The translations under genes and the position numbers were made by a program. This document shows, piece after piece, positions 8,820 through 16,356 of a stretch of DNA of 50,374 bases. Source of the DNA: Phenylobacterium sp. SCN 70-31 (GTDB taxonomy: Bacteria > Pseudomonadota > Alphaproteobacteria > Caulobacterales > Caulobacteraceae). Below the pieces are notes generated by a model, which was not told the DNA's origin, made no database searches, and saw nothing but the letters and a program-made list of their open reading frames with translations. Positions within the stretch are counted from its first letter, which is position 1. Every line of letters starts with the position of its first letter. Where the stretch lies: the NCBI RefSeq assembly GCF_001724605.1, contig NZ_MEEX01000033.1, positions 1 to 50,374 on the forward strand, read 5' to 3'.

Positions 8820-9589
8820 CAGCAGTCTTTCGTAGCTTGAGACAGGATTGCCTCAATCGGGATGTCGCCGGTCGGGAACCGGGCCATGCAGCCCTGTGCG
8901 TTCAGCGAGCATCGGTCTTGTTCAGGGTTCGGGACTTCCGTATTCGTGCTGTCGAAATACGGCGTGCCCCAAGTGCTCAGCGTCGGATAGTTCGCCTGTT
9001 CGTCGGTTTGACCCCACGGACAACCGCCATCCGCGTGAGTCGTGTAGACAAACTGAGACCCATCCCACACACGATATTTAAGCATGCAGGTATCGACCTG
9101 AAGCGTGCGTGTCGCGAGATCGTTGATACCTTCGATCCCGAAACCGGGCGTCAGTTTCAGCTTCAAAGTTGTTTTTGTTTTTCCAGCCAGACCGTTCGAA
9201 AAGAACGTGCGGGTGCGGAATTGCGTCGGGTCGGCATTCACCCCGCCGTCGATAAACGAGGCATAGGTTCGTTTCTGCGTGATCTTCATGCCCTGAAGGC
9301 CGCTGCGGTTGGCAATCGAGAGCAATGCGTCAGCCGGGCCACCGCCGGTGAAGGTCAGGACCGGATTGGGCAGAGTGCCGCCCGCCTGAGCCGTGAAACC
9401 GCTCAGGCTGATATCGGCATAGACATATTCCTGACCATCGAAGACGATGTTCGATGTGCCATTGCGATAAGGCGAAATGTAGAGAACCGAATTGACCGGC
9501 ACGCGGCACGTGTTCAGATCAAGCTCATACAGGTAGACAAGGGCCGACTGAGGCCGAAGGCTACGATCCTTCGAAATGATGGTGGCCAT
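8819..9589 (-). CDS. Phage minor tail protein L-like, probable Fe-S cysteine cluster
   Basis: A 256-residue protein matching lambda gpL-type tail tip proteins in length and order (tape measure, M, L, then J). The C-terminal half has cysteines in the arrangement V-D-T-C-M, G-G-C-P-W-G, D-R-C-S, Q-G-C-M-A-R-F, plus a terminal K-D-C. Lambda gpL is known to bind a 4Fe-4S cluster through four C-terminal cysteines, so a cluster is likely here. Sequence before it, L-x-P-G-F-G-I-E-G, fits the same family. It overlaps the M-like gene by one base upstream (TAATG) and the J-like gene by one base downstream (TGATG), so it is translationally coupled on both sides. Lambda K and I homologues are not found between L and J. 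Confidence 0.8.
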   Translation of the reverse strand: MATIISKDRSLRPQSALVYLYELDLNTCRVPVNSVLYISPYRNGTSNIVFDGQEYVYADISLSGFTAQAGGTLPNPVLTFTGGGPADALLSIANRSGLQGMKITQKRTYASFIDGGVNADPTQFRTRTFFSNGLAGKTKTTLKLKLTPGFGIEGINDLATRTLQVDTCMLKYRVWDGSQFVYTTHADGGCPWGQTDEQANYPTLSTWGTPYFDSTNTEVPNPEQDRCSLNAQGCMARFPTGDIPIEAILSQATKDC

Positions 9590-9963
9590 TACTCACCAAA
9601 CACTTCCCGAAGGCTGAACGTGACGTTGTAAAGGGCGCCGCCTTCGTCGGCTTTGAACACAGGCGGCGAGCCCGTGAAAATGAACAACGCTGTGGTGTTT
9701 CCCGTCTCATCCTCGGGAAGAACGGGCACTACAAAGGCATTCCCGACAGGAGCATGCTGTTTGTAGAACGCCTGAAGAGTATTTTTTTCTTCGTAGGTGA
9801 TGTGCTGGAATGATGGGCTGTAGATACGGACGAGATTATTGATCCCATCAGGCGTGCGTGACTGATAGCCATCACCATAGTCATTGGTGAGCAAGCGAAG
9901 TTCGTAGCTCAGAACCGATTCAGTGTCCGGTGGGATCGAAATTGTAGGAAAATTCACAGCCAT
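9589..9963 (-). CDS. Phage minor tail protein M-like
   Basis: A 124-residue protein starting at ATG 9963, 2 bases downstream of the tape-measure stop. The N-D-Y-G-D-G-Y-Q-S-R-x-P-D-G-I-N motif and the final S-L-R-E-V are typical of lambda gpM/DUF2460-like minor tail proteins, which join the end of the tail tube to the tip. Length and order agree with the lambda plan. Confidence comes from motif plus synteny. Confidence 0.8.
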   Translation of the reverse strand: MAVNFPTISIPPDTESVLSYELRLLTNDYGDGYQSRTPDGINNLVRIYSPSFQHITYEEKNTLQAFYKQHAPVGNAFVVPVLPEDETGNTTALFIFTGSPPVFKADEGGALYNVTFSLREVFGE

Positions 9964-9965
9964 AA

Positions 9966-12812
9966 TTATCGTCCGTAAAGAACTCCATTGTGTCGAAGTT
10001 GGTCCATGATCTCGTTGCCGACATTGCGAGTGATCTGATTACCGAATGCAGCCAGATCGTCCGCAGTGACGCTCGCACCAGCTTCGATGTTGATGCCGCC
10101 CAAGTTGACAACAACCGTCTTGTTGCCACCCGACGTGTTGTCGTTGGCTCCGACGCCCAGAGCACGAAGCTGCGAGCGGTTGAGGATGTTGCCCGGAGCC
10201 TTCGGCACGAACACTTCCGGCGCCCGTTCGCCAACGACCGACACGCGGCCAACCGGCGGCGAGCCACCATCAGCGAACAGACCGCCCAGCAGACCACCAA
10301 AGATGCCGCCACCACCCGAGGTGAGGCCGAACAGCTTCAGAAGCAGCAGAACCGTGCCCTTGGCGGCGAATGCAGCCATTTCATCGGCGACGGTCTTCAG
10401 GAAATCCTTCATGCCGAACTTGCCGGTCTTGAAGAACTGTTGGAAACCCTGTTCGAGCCCACCCAAGATGCCGCCGATGGCATCCTTGCTGCGACCGGCG
10501 ATATCTTCGGCATTCTCTGCGAATTCGGTGAGAGCTTGCTTCGCACCGTTCGCGAAAGTGTTCAGGCTTTCTTTCTTGGCCTCAAGGCCATCGAGAGCCG
10601 CCGTGTAATCACGCAAGGCTTTTGCCTGAGCCTCGATGCTCGCACCGGAGGCTTCAGCCGAACGCTTGAATTCGAGAAGCTTTTGCTGACGGTCGCGTTC
10701 CTTGCCCGTGTAGTCGAGAAGGGTCGCCTCATCATTGAGGGCCTGAACTTGCGAAAGGGTGCTCTTCGCCAAATCTTCGTTGGCGTCAGCTTGTTTTTTA
10801 CGAAGCTCGATAGCCTGACGAGTCGCCTCGTTGATCTGCAATTGAGACTTCAGTTCGGCTTCCTGAGCCGGTGACAGGGCCTCATGGGCTTCCTTGGCGG
10901 CACGCCCGATCTGGCGGACCTGTTCAGCCGCCACAGAGGCCGCATCGGAGAATTCCGAGGCCTTGATCGTGGCTTCGTCGAACCGGGCATCAGCAAGGGC
11001 TTTGTCGAAGAAGCTCGAATTGATCGTCTCCTTCGCATCGGCCATCATGGTTTTCACCTGATCGACCGTGAGGCCATATTTCTTCAGACCTTCATCACCA
11101 AGGGCGATGAGGCGGTTGAAATCGGCTTGTGCTTGCGTCCACTCGATATTGCGAGCGATGGCCGGGGCATAGGTGTCCGTGAGCGACTTGACGCGGCTCT
11201 CGAAGTCTTTGAGTTCCTGTGCGGCTTTCTTGCGAGCTTTCTCGTCTTCGACCGAAGTATCTTTCTTCGGCGTGACGATGGAACTGTTGAGAGCCGACAT
11301 ATCGACCGACTTGCCAGCGTCAGCCTTGGCGGCCTCCGCAGCGGCACGCCGCTTCTTATCGACTTCCTGATAGGCGTTGCCGAGTTCCTTGATCGCCGTG
11401 ATGCTACCGGCACTCGTATCCTTGATCGCGGTGTTGATGTCGGAGACGGTCGCCTTGGCCAGATCGCCAAGGGTCTCGAACGGCTTGCCGAGGTAGCCAG
11501 CGACTTCCGAGCCGAAGCCCGCGAAGGCCCCGAGGTTGCCCTTAATCAGGGAGTTCAGACGCGTATAGAAGCTGGCTGCGGTCTTGGCCGCAGCCGTGAA
11601 GGCCTCAATGAAGGCCTTCGGGATCGCCAGCACGGCACGAACGATGAATTTGACCGCCACCTCAATGGCGTTCACGACGCCAATCATGGTGGTCTTCACG
11701 ATCTTGCCTACGCCGGTCTCGAAGTAGGCTTGGAAGGCCTCCACAGTGGCCTTACCGGCGTCGTAGACGGCTTTGACGATCTCGCTCAGGCCCGAGACGA
11801 TGGTTCCGACCACATCGCCCACCACCTTCGCTGCGGTCAGGAAGGCATTGATGATGTGCTCGCCATTGGTGGCGACCACACCGGCGAACTCTGTGGTCTG
11901 CCCCATCCATTGTTGGATGTTGGCGATCACCTCCTGAACGGCGGTGATGAAGGTGCTCAGGCCGCTGGTGTCCGAGAACGCGGCGATGAAATCGCGGATT
12001 TTCGGAACGGCATCGGTGACCGACTGAATGATGCCAACCATGGCGTCGTTCAGGCCGTTCTCACCAAGCTGGAAGAACGTCTGTTGGATGCTGTCGGTCA
12101 GGTTCGAGAAGGCGCCCTTGATCGTCTGAGCCTGACGCTCCATCGATCCGGCGAAATCGGTCTTACCGATGCCCTCAAGGTAGTTCTGGATCGACTCCGC
12201 ATCCTTGCCGACCTTGGTGGACACGCCCTTGAACGTGAACACGATGCCATCGGCCACGGTCTTCGATTTGATGCCGAATTCTTTCAGTCGCTCGAACTCG
12301 CCGGTGACGGCATCGGCGACGGCCTCAACGAACTGATCGAGGCTCTTGCCCATGGCGGACGCAGTGTCGCCGAACGAGCGTAGGGATTCCTCGGATGTCT
12401 TCAGGCCGTAGGCCTGCATCTTCGTGAAGGCCTCGGTCACCTCCTGAAGGCTGAACGGGGTCTCTTTGGCGAATTGCTGTAGGGCGGCGAACGCAGCGGA
12501 TGCTTTTTCGGTCGATCCGGTGACGGTGACCAACTGAGCCTGAAGCTGTTGGAAATCGGCATTGGTCTTGACGAAAGCGGCGCCCGTGGCGACCACAGCG
12601 GCGGCAAATGCGGCCAGACCAGCCGAAGCAACACCAGCGGCCCCGCCCAAGAGACCGATGCTCTTAGACCCGCTGGTTCCGGCCTTAGACAGTGACTTCT
12701 CTGTCTTGTCCGCAGAATTTTCGAGCTTCTTTAGATCGCGGTCGAGGCTATTGATGCCGGATTTCGCACGACTACCTTCGAAGTCAATTGTAAGTGTCGA
12801 TACGTCGGCCAT
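9966..12812 (-). CDS. Phage tail tape measure protein
   Basis: A 948-residue protein beginning M-A-D-V-S-T-L-T-I-D-F-E-G-S, with a coiled N-terminal segment, an alanine/glycine hydrophobic stretch (about 55-75), then the conserved tape-measure core containing Q-L-V-T-V-T-G-S-x-E-K-A-x-A-A-F-A-A-L and F-A-K-E-T-P-F-S-L-Q (about 92-125). Further hydrophobic helices near 375-415 and 840-860 and a long Glu/Lys/Ala coiled coil (about 490-760) follow, ending in F-A-D-G-G-x-P. Family knowledge: it sets tail length and spans the membrane during DNA ejection. It starts 3 bases after the second chaperone frame stop. At about 1.5 angstrom per residue, 948 residues would suit a tail near 140 nm; that is only an estimate. 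Confidence 0.9.
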   Translation of the reverse strand: MADVSTLTIDFEGSRAKSGINSLDRDLKKLENSADKTEKSLSKAGTSGSKSIGLLGGAAGVASAGLAAFAAAVVATGAAFVKTNADFQQLQAQLVTVTGSTEKASAAFAALQQFAKETPFSLQEVTEAFTKMQAYGLKTSEESLRSFGDTASAMGKSLDQFVEAVADAVTGEFERLKEFGIKSKTVADGIVFTFKGVSTKVGKDAESIQNYLEGIGKTDFAGSMERQAQTIKGAFSNLTDSIQQTFFQLGENGLNDAMVGIIQSVTDAVPKIRDFIAAFSDTSGLSTFITAVQEVIANIQQWMGQTTEFAGVVATNGEHIINAFLTAAKVVGDVVGTIVSGLSEIVKAVYDAGKATVEAFQAYFETGVGKIVKTTMIGVVNAIEVAVKFIVRAVLAIPKAFIEAFTAAAKTAASFYTRLNSLIKGNLGAFAGFGSEVAGYLGKPFETLGDLAKATVSDINTAIKDTSAGSITAIKELGNAYQEVDKKRRAAAEAAKADAGKSVDMSALNSSIVTPKKDTSVEDEKARKKAAQELKDFESRVKSLTDTYAPAIARNIEWTQAQADFNRLIALGDEGLKKYGLTVDQVKTMMADAKETINSSFFDKALADARFDEATIKASEFSDAASVAAEQVRQIGRAAKEAHEALSPAQEAELKSQLQINEATRQAIELRKKQADANEDLAKSTLSQVQALNDEATLLDYTGKERDRQQKLLEFKRSAEASGASIEAQAKALRDYTAALDGLEAKKESLNTFANGAKQALTEFAENAEDIAGRSKDAIGGILGGLEQGFQQFFKTGKFGMKDFLKTVADEMAAFAAKGTVLLLLKLFGLTSGGGGIFGGLLGGLFADGGSPPVGRVSVVGERAPEVFVPKAPGNILNRSQLRALGVGANDNTSGGNKTVVVNLGGINIEAGASVTADDLAAFGNQITRNVGNEIMDQLRHNGVLYGR

Positions 12813-12815
12813 TCA

Positions 12816-13106
12816 CTATTTCCGTCCCGTCTGAGGCTTCTTTTTGTTCTCCTGATGAAGGTAGTGGACGTATTCCAGATCGATCCCGGTGATGATCGAC
12901 ACGAACGAGTCGCGATCAAATTCGGGATACATTTCGAGAAAGCATTGCTTGCTCGATAGCGGGATATATCCAATACCTCCTTCAGCAGTATTTAGTGGTC
13001 GGTCTTGTGTTAGAAGGAGGAATGCTTCGTAGTAGGTGTTCTCCAAAACATTCAGAAAAGGTCGTTGTGCGAGCTTGGTTCGTCCAAGAATGGTGTTGAG
13101 GCCCAT
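12816..13106 (-). CDS. Tail assembly chaperone, downstream (T-type) frame
   Basis: A 96-codon frame lying between the first chaperone frame and the tape measure, exactly where lambda-like phages keep the T part of the G-GT pair. The frame is open back past ATG 13106 without a stop to the slippery site at 13148-13154, and it sits in the -1 register relative to the upstream gene. It is therefore most likely expressed as the C-terminal part of a fusion of about 255 residues rather than from its own ATG. The protein (Y-Y-E-A-F-L-L-L, I-P-L-S-S-K-Q-C-F-L-E-M-Y) is small and basic at its C-terminus. Role by family: guides the tape measure and tube subunits during tail assembly. Confidence 0.75.
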   Translation of the reverse strand: MGLNTILGRTKLAQRPFLNVLENTYYEAFLLLTQDRPLNTAEGGIGYIPLSSKQCFLEMYPEFDRDSFVSIITGIDLEYVHYLHQENKKKPQTGRK

Positions 13107-13132
13107 TACTGAGCCCCACTTGGTGTCATGGA

Positions 13133-13582
13133 CTATTCTTCGGACGACTTTTTTTTAATGTCTTCGTCGAGTTGAGCCGCTTCGGCTTTGTCATCCGCGA
13201 GTGCGTTGATCTTTTCTTCGATCCAATTGCGGAAAGCGTCGAACTCCAACAGGCCCAAAGCGGTCTCATAGGAATGAGGCAGCGGAGCACCGTCCTGTTC
13301 GAGATCAGACCAACCAGCGATGTGGGCCGCGTAGAAAGAATTCATGAAGCGGCTGTATTCATCCATCGTCGCGTAGTGGCGTGCCACGCGATCCATGAAC
13401 TCGCCTTCTTTGTCATTGTAGAAATTCATCGCACGACGCAGCACGTCGATCTTGGCCTTGCGTTGTAGGACCGCTTGGGCCGACGAATGGTCACGGGGAT
13501 AGAGGTAAAAAGTAACACCGCCATCGTGTTTCACTTCCACGGCTGCGGCGTCGGGCTTTTGGAAAATAGTTCTGAAATCCAT
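13133..13582 (-). CDS. Tail assembly chaperone, upstream (G-type) frame
   Basis: A 149-residue protein starting at ATG 13582, preceded by GGAG six bases upstream; a TTG at 13594 would lengthen it by four residues but has no Shine-Dalgarno. It contains D-G-G-V-T-F-Y-L-Y-P-R-D and a helical second half with an acidic/lysine tail ending in D-I-K-K-K-S-S-E-E. Gene order (tube, this gene, short overlapping frame, tape measure) is diagnostic for the tail assembly chaperone. The lysine codons near the end form the slippery sequence that yields the longer fusion. The leader overlaps the U-tract of the terminator behind the tube gene, so expression after that terminator depends on read-through or on the TAAATA site at 13625. 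Confidence 0.8.
   Translation of the reverse strand: MDFRTIFQKPDAAAVEVKHDGGVTFYLYPRDHSSAQAVLQRKAKIDVLRRAMNFYNDKEGEFMDRVARHYATMDEYSRFMNSFYAAHIAGWSDLEQDGAPLPHSYETALGLLEFDAFRNWIEEKINALADDKAEAAQLDEDIKKKSSEE
13148..13154 (-). other. Programmed -1 ribosomal frameshift site (A AAA AAG)
   Basis: Minus strand ATT AAA AAA AAG TCG contains the canonical heptamer A AAA AAG in the correct register, four sense codons after AAG before the zero-frame stop TAG at 13135-13133. After a -1 slip the frame reads through ATG 13106 to the stop at 12816. This is the lambda G-GT arrangement. Confidence 0.8.
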
Positions 13583-13595
13583 GTATCGCTCCAAA

Positions 13596-13623
13596 AAGAA
13601 AGGGCGAGGAATTATCCTCGCCC
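13596..13623 (-). terminator. Intrinsic terminator behind the tail tube gene
   Basis: Minus strand GGGCGAGGA TAAT TCCTCGCCC (13623-13602), a perfect 9-bp stem with a 4-base loop, is followed by TTTCTTTTT. It would reduce expression of tail genes downstream of the abundant tube protein. Confidence 0.8.
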
Positions 13624-13624
13624 T

Positions 13625-13630
13625 TATTTA
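13625..13630 (-). promoter_or_regulatory. TAAATA intergenic motif 3
   Basis: Minus strand GAATAAATAAGGG, 43 bases before ATG 13582 and directly before the terminator stem. It could also serve as the 5' A-rich flank of that terminator. Confidence 0.35.
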
Positions 13631-13649
13631 TTCAGGAGCGTCGAACTGC

Positions 13650-14615
13650 TTACGCAGTGAAACGGCGAATCGACAGAGTCTTCGGAGTAGGATCGCCGTT
13701 CATCGTTGCGGTGAAGGGGATTTCCAGAATGACATCTTGGTCGAGGCCAGAAGCACCAGCCGGAGCCGATTGCAGGAACAGGCTGTGGAAGGTGTAGCCA
13801 TAGCCGTTGCCATCGGGGTCAGGGATTTCAAGGTCAAGTTCGACCGACTGTTCGTTCTTGTAGGCCGTGTAGAGCGGGTTAGAGCCGTTCCAATAGACCT
13901 GCATCGTGCCAGTGACGGAGAACCGACCCGAGCCCATGCCAGAGAGAGCCGTCGAACCAATACCGCGTTGTTCACGCATGTTGTTGTCGAGGGTCCATTG
14001 AATGTTTTGGATGATGCCGCTTTCGAGCGGAACACCATTCACTTCGATCACGATGTCTTCTTCAACGGCGTTCATGAACTTCGTCGCCGGAGCCGTGATC
14101 ACGTTCGAATTCGAGACGGAGATCGTGGCGTTTCCAGTCTCGTAGTCGCGTGCGGTGAAGCCGAAGGTCTGCGTGAAGAACTGACCAACTGCCAGTTCAG
14201 CCGACCACGTGCTGATTTCAGCACCAAGGAAGATTTGGAAGTTGTCGCCCGTGCCACCCGGATCGTAGAATTCTTTTTCGACGGTATAGCTCTTGCGGGT
14301 GCGACCGTTGGTGACAACGTTGTTCGCCCAATTGCTTTGGAGGGCGCCCGAGTAGAGTTCGGAAATCGAGTTTGCGTATTTGGTCTCGATATTCACGTCA
14401 CCCGAACTGGTCTCAGAGACCTTGGTGACGCCCGGAACCTGACGGTCGCTGCGGAACGATTGAGAGACGGCAGTCTCACGGTTGTTCACCAGAGATTCGT
14501 CGGTAATTTCCAGTTCGTAGTAGGCGCCGCTCGCGGCCACGCCGACGTTCGATTCTGGACGGAAACGAAGGGCCGTTAGAGACGAGTCATACGCGGCGTT
14601 AAATTGGTCAGCCAT
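13650..14615 (-). CDS. Phage major tail tube protein
   Basis: A 321-residue protein between the tail terminator and the chaperone pair, the place of lambda gpV-type tube proteins. It starts at ATG 14615 (M-A-D-Q-F-N-A-A-Y-D-S-S-L). It is beta-rich and contains the tube-like sequence W-T-L-D-N-N-M-R-E-Q-R-G-I-G and a C-terminal domain with I-P-F-T-A-T-M-N-G-D. Similar proteins are annotated as the phage tail tube protein of Caulobacter and Sphingomonas siphophages. It has its own candidate promoter motif 37 bases upstream and a strong terminator behind it, as expected for a highly expressed virion component. Confidence 0.85.
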   Translation of the reverse strand: MADQFNAAYDSSLTALRFRPESNVGVAASGAYYELEITDESLVNNRETAVSQSFRSDRQVPGVTKVSETSSGDVNIETKYANSISELYSGALQSNWANNVVTNGRTRKSYTVEKEFYDPGGTGDNFQIFLGAEISTWSAELAVGQFFTQTFGFTARDYETGNATISVSNSNVITAPATKFMNAVEEDIVIEVNGVPLESGIIQNIQWTLDNNMREQRGIGSTALSGMGSGRFSVTGTMQVYWNGSNPLYTAYKNEQSVELDLEIPDPDGNGYGYTFHSLFLQSAPAGASGLDQDVILEIPFTATMNGDPTPKTLSIRRFTA

Positions 14616-14651
14616 CTTATTATTGCTCCCGAATAGAGTATTTGCTGGGAT

Positions 14652-14657
14652 TATTTA
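14652..14657 (-). promoter_or_regulatory. TAAATA intergenic motif 4
   Basis: Minus strand GGCTAAATAATCCC. Its TAA is also the stop codon of the tail terminator gene. It lies 37 bases before the tube gene ATG. Confidence 0.4.
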
Positions 14658-15071
14658 GCCGCGACTGTCCATTAGGAACTCAACTACGACATTCCATTGA
14701 TGAAGTGGATATTCAGGGCTTGTTCCGACCTTCTTCACAGTCGGGACGCGGAAAAGAATTCGCCATTCTTCATCGACCAACTGAAGTCGAGTGAAGATCG
14801 TGGCTACGAGATCAGCGAGTTCGCCCAAACGACTGTTTGTATTGGCTTTGTTCGCTTGAACGAAAAGCTGAACAGCAACGATGCCCGAGAGACGATCCGT
14901 TGGATTTCTGGCCAGCGAGATTTGATTGCTCTCGACGGGCGAGACCATTAGCCGAGCATATTCGGTCGGCACTTTCGTGATGATTTGTTCTTCGAAATAC
15001 ACCGGCACTTCACTGAAGTTCGCCATGAAGTGCTGACGGATCGCGGTATCGAGATCAGCGAAGTGACTCAT
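14655..15071 (-). CDS. Phage tail terminator protein
   Basis: A 138-residue protein, ATG 15071, overlapping the upstream gene by 4 bases (ATGA). Its sequence (A-I-R-Q-H-F, P-V-Y-F-E-E-Q, A-R-L-M-V-S, V-A-V-Q-L-F-V) has the form of lambda gpU/DUF4128-like tail completion proteins that stop tube polymerisation and bind the head-completion complex. The position just upstream of the tube gene supports this. The family is assigned from order and overall look, not from a catalytic motif. Confidence 0.7.
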   Translation of the reverse strand: MSHFADLDTAIRQHFMANFSEVPVYFEEQIITKVPTEYARLMVSPVESNQISLARNPTDRLSGIVAVQLFVQANKANTNSRLGELADLVATIFTRLQLVDEEWRILFRVPTVKKVGTSPEYPLHQWNVVVEFLMDSRG

Positions 15072-15382
15072 CGGCTGACCCTCCGCAGATAGCGGCGGAA
15101 GTCGCGATCAACGGTCGCGAGGCCCTTTTCGACCATGTTGCGAGCGGCGTGCGTCGGTGTCCCGTCGTTCACATACGGGGCATAGGGCACGTCATTGACG
15201 ATGTGGCCGGTCGGGTTGCTCTCAGTGGCAGGAATATATTCCCAGCCACGCAGCAGACGGCCTGTATCGACAGGCGTCTCTTTCTTGATCGCCTCTACAA
15301 CGCTCTCACCGAGATTGTTGGTCCCCTCAACAGTCGATTGGCGAAGGGCCTTTACATATTCAACACGTCCTTTGAGGCCCAT
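15068..15382 (-). CDS. HK97 gp10-like head-tail (neck) protein
   Basis: A 104-residue protein starting at ATG 15382, with GTG 15385 as an alternative one codon earlier. E-T-P-V-D-T-G-R-L-L-R-G-W and V-P-Y-A-P-Y-V-N-D-G-T-P-T-H are the hallmark motifs of the HK97-gp10 family, which completes the neck of siphophages. The stop codons and starts of the genes on both sides overlap it, so translation of the neck genes is chained. Confidence 0.85.
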   Translation of the reverse strand: MGLKGRVEYVKALRQSTVEGTNNLGESVVEAIKKETPVDTGRLLRGWEYIPATESNPTGHIVNDVPYAPYVNDGTPTHAARNMVEKGLATVDRDFRRYLRRVSR

Positions 15383-15744
15383 CACAGAGCCCTCACGTGC
15401 AGGACGTAGGCTGCATCAGCCCCATCGACCATCACGGCGATGATCGAATAGGTGACATCGCCAATCGTGAGTTGGTCGTTCGTGTCGGGTTTTTCGGACA
15501 CGCCTTTGCGGGCGATGTAGACCTTCAGGTCATCGCCTTGGACAGGCTGCGTGCTCTCGCGGGTGCTCTTGAACGAAGAGACGACAACTTTGACGGATTG
15601 CTCGGAAACCGACTCGTCAAACGTGCCGTCTGCCTTCGCAGGACCGTTCGACACGCTGGTGATCGTCGCCACCTGATTGAGGCTGGCGAACGCACCGTTG
15701 ATGATCTGAACAGCAGCGTCTTGGAAGTCGGTCTTGAGGGTCAC
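15382..15744 (-). CDS. Probable head closure / head-tail joining protein
   Basis: A 120-residue protein with a GTG start at 15744, one base downstream of the connector gene stop. It is beta-rich, with G-D-D-L-K-V-Y-I-A, L-T-I-G-D-V-T-Y-S-I and L-H-V-R-A-L, in the style of small SPP1-gp16/HK97-like head closure proteins that seal the connector after packaging. Assignment rests mainly on its place between the connector protein and the gp10-like protein. Confidence 0.6.
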   Translation of the reverse strand: MTLKTDFQDAAVQIINGAFASLNQVATITSVSNGPAKADGTFDESVSEQSVKVVVSSFKSTRESTQPVQGDDLKVYIARKGVSEKPDTNDQLTIGDVTYSIIAVMVDGADAAYVLHVRAL

Positions 15745-15745
15745 G

Positions 15746-16276
15746 TTAGGCCCTCACGACACGCATGTTCCGAATGCCGCCAGAGCCAGAGCCGGGACGC
15801 AGAACCGGAGCGATCACCAGACCGACCGTGGCCGTCTGCGTGGTGCTCATCGGGTTGAAATATTCGTTGGTCAGTTCGAGATCACCGACGATCTGCGTCT
15901 GACGCTTCAGTTGGTCGGCCCGGTCAGGATTGGTGACAAGGGCGCCACCCTTGCTGATCAGAAAGGCAACCTCGAACGTGGCACGCTTAACCTCCACGGG
16001 AACGCCGGTGCGGTCGAAGCCGTCATTGGCGGTGAACGGCGTGCGGGGGAACTGAAGGGCCTGTTCGGCGGTCAGCTTCGACCCGAGGAACGAAGACGCA
16101 TAGGTCAGATCGACTTGATAGGTCGCCTGATTGAGGTAGGCCTGAACCTCCGTATTGGAGTAGTCCCAATCGGCGTTGTTCAGGTTCGCGAAATAGGTAT
16201 TAGCCTCGTCTACGGTTGCGTAGGAGGTTGCATTCGCAAGACCAGTGCCATCTTCAACAACAAATTCCATGTCCAT
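15746..16276 (-). CDS. Phage head-tail connector (DnaT-like adaptor) protein
   Basis: A 176-residue protein. The frame is open back to 16480 but the true start is ATG 16276 (or 16270): the extension would run through the capsid terminator, and the protein begins typically with M-E-F-V-V-E-D-G-T-G-L-A-N-A-T-S-Y-A. That N-terminus is characteristic of the phage family described as putative DnaT-like proteins, which are head-tail adaptors. A conserved helical core follows (N-Q-A-T-Y-Q-V-D, L-Q-F-P-R-T-P-F, V-P-V-E-V-K-R-A). It lies directly downstream of the major capsid gene. No Shine-Dalgarno is evident; TAAATA abuts the start codon. Confidence 0.75.
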   Translation of the reverse strand: MDMEFVVEDGTGLANATSYATVDEANTYFANLNNADWDYSNTEVQAYLNQATYQVDLTYASSFLGSKLTAEQALQFPRTPFTANDGFDRTGVPVEVKRATFEVAFLISKGGALVTNPDRADQLKRQTQIVGDLELTNEYFNPMSTTQTATVGLVIAPVLRPGSGSGGIRNMRVVRA

Positions 16277-16281
16277 ATTTA
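16276..16281 (-). promoter_or_regulatory. TAAATA motif 5, abutting a start codon
   Basis: Minus strand CGCTAAATATGG, with the final A being the A of ATG 16276. The spacing does not suit a promoter for this gene unless an internal start is used. Confidence 0.25.
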
Positions 16282-16291
16282 GCGAAGGGAC

Positions 16292-16329
16292 AAAAGAAAA
16301 AGGCCGGAGACCATTTCTGATCCCCGGCC
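16292..16329 (-). terminator. Intrinsic terminator behind the major capsid gene
   Basis: Minus strand GGCCGG-GGA, then a loop, then TCT-CCGGCC, followed by TTTTTCTTTTG. It separates the capsid transcript from the neck and tail genes and allows capsid overproduction. Confidence 0.8.
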
Positions 16330-16356
16330 AAATCCTCGGAGGGTTCCTCTCGGTGG

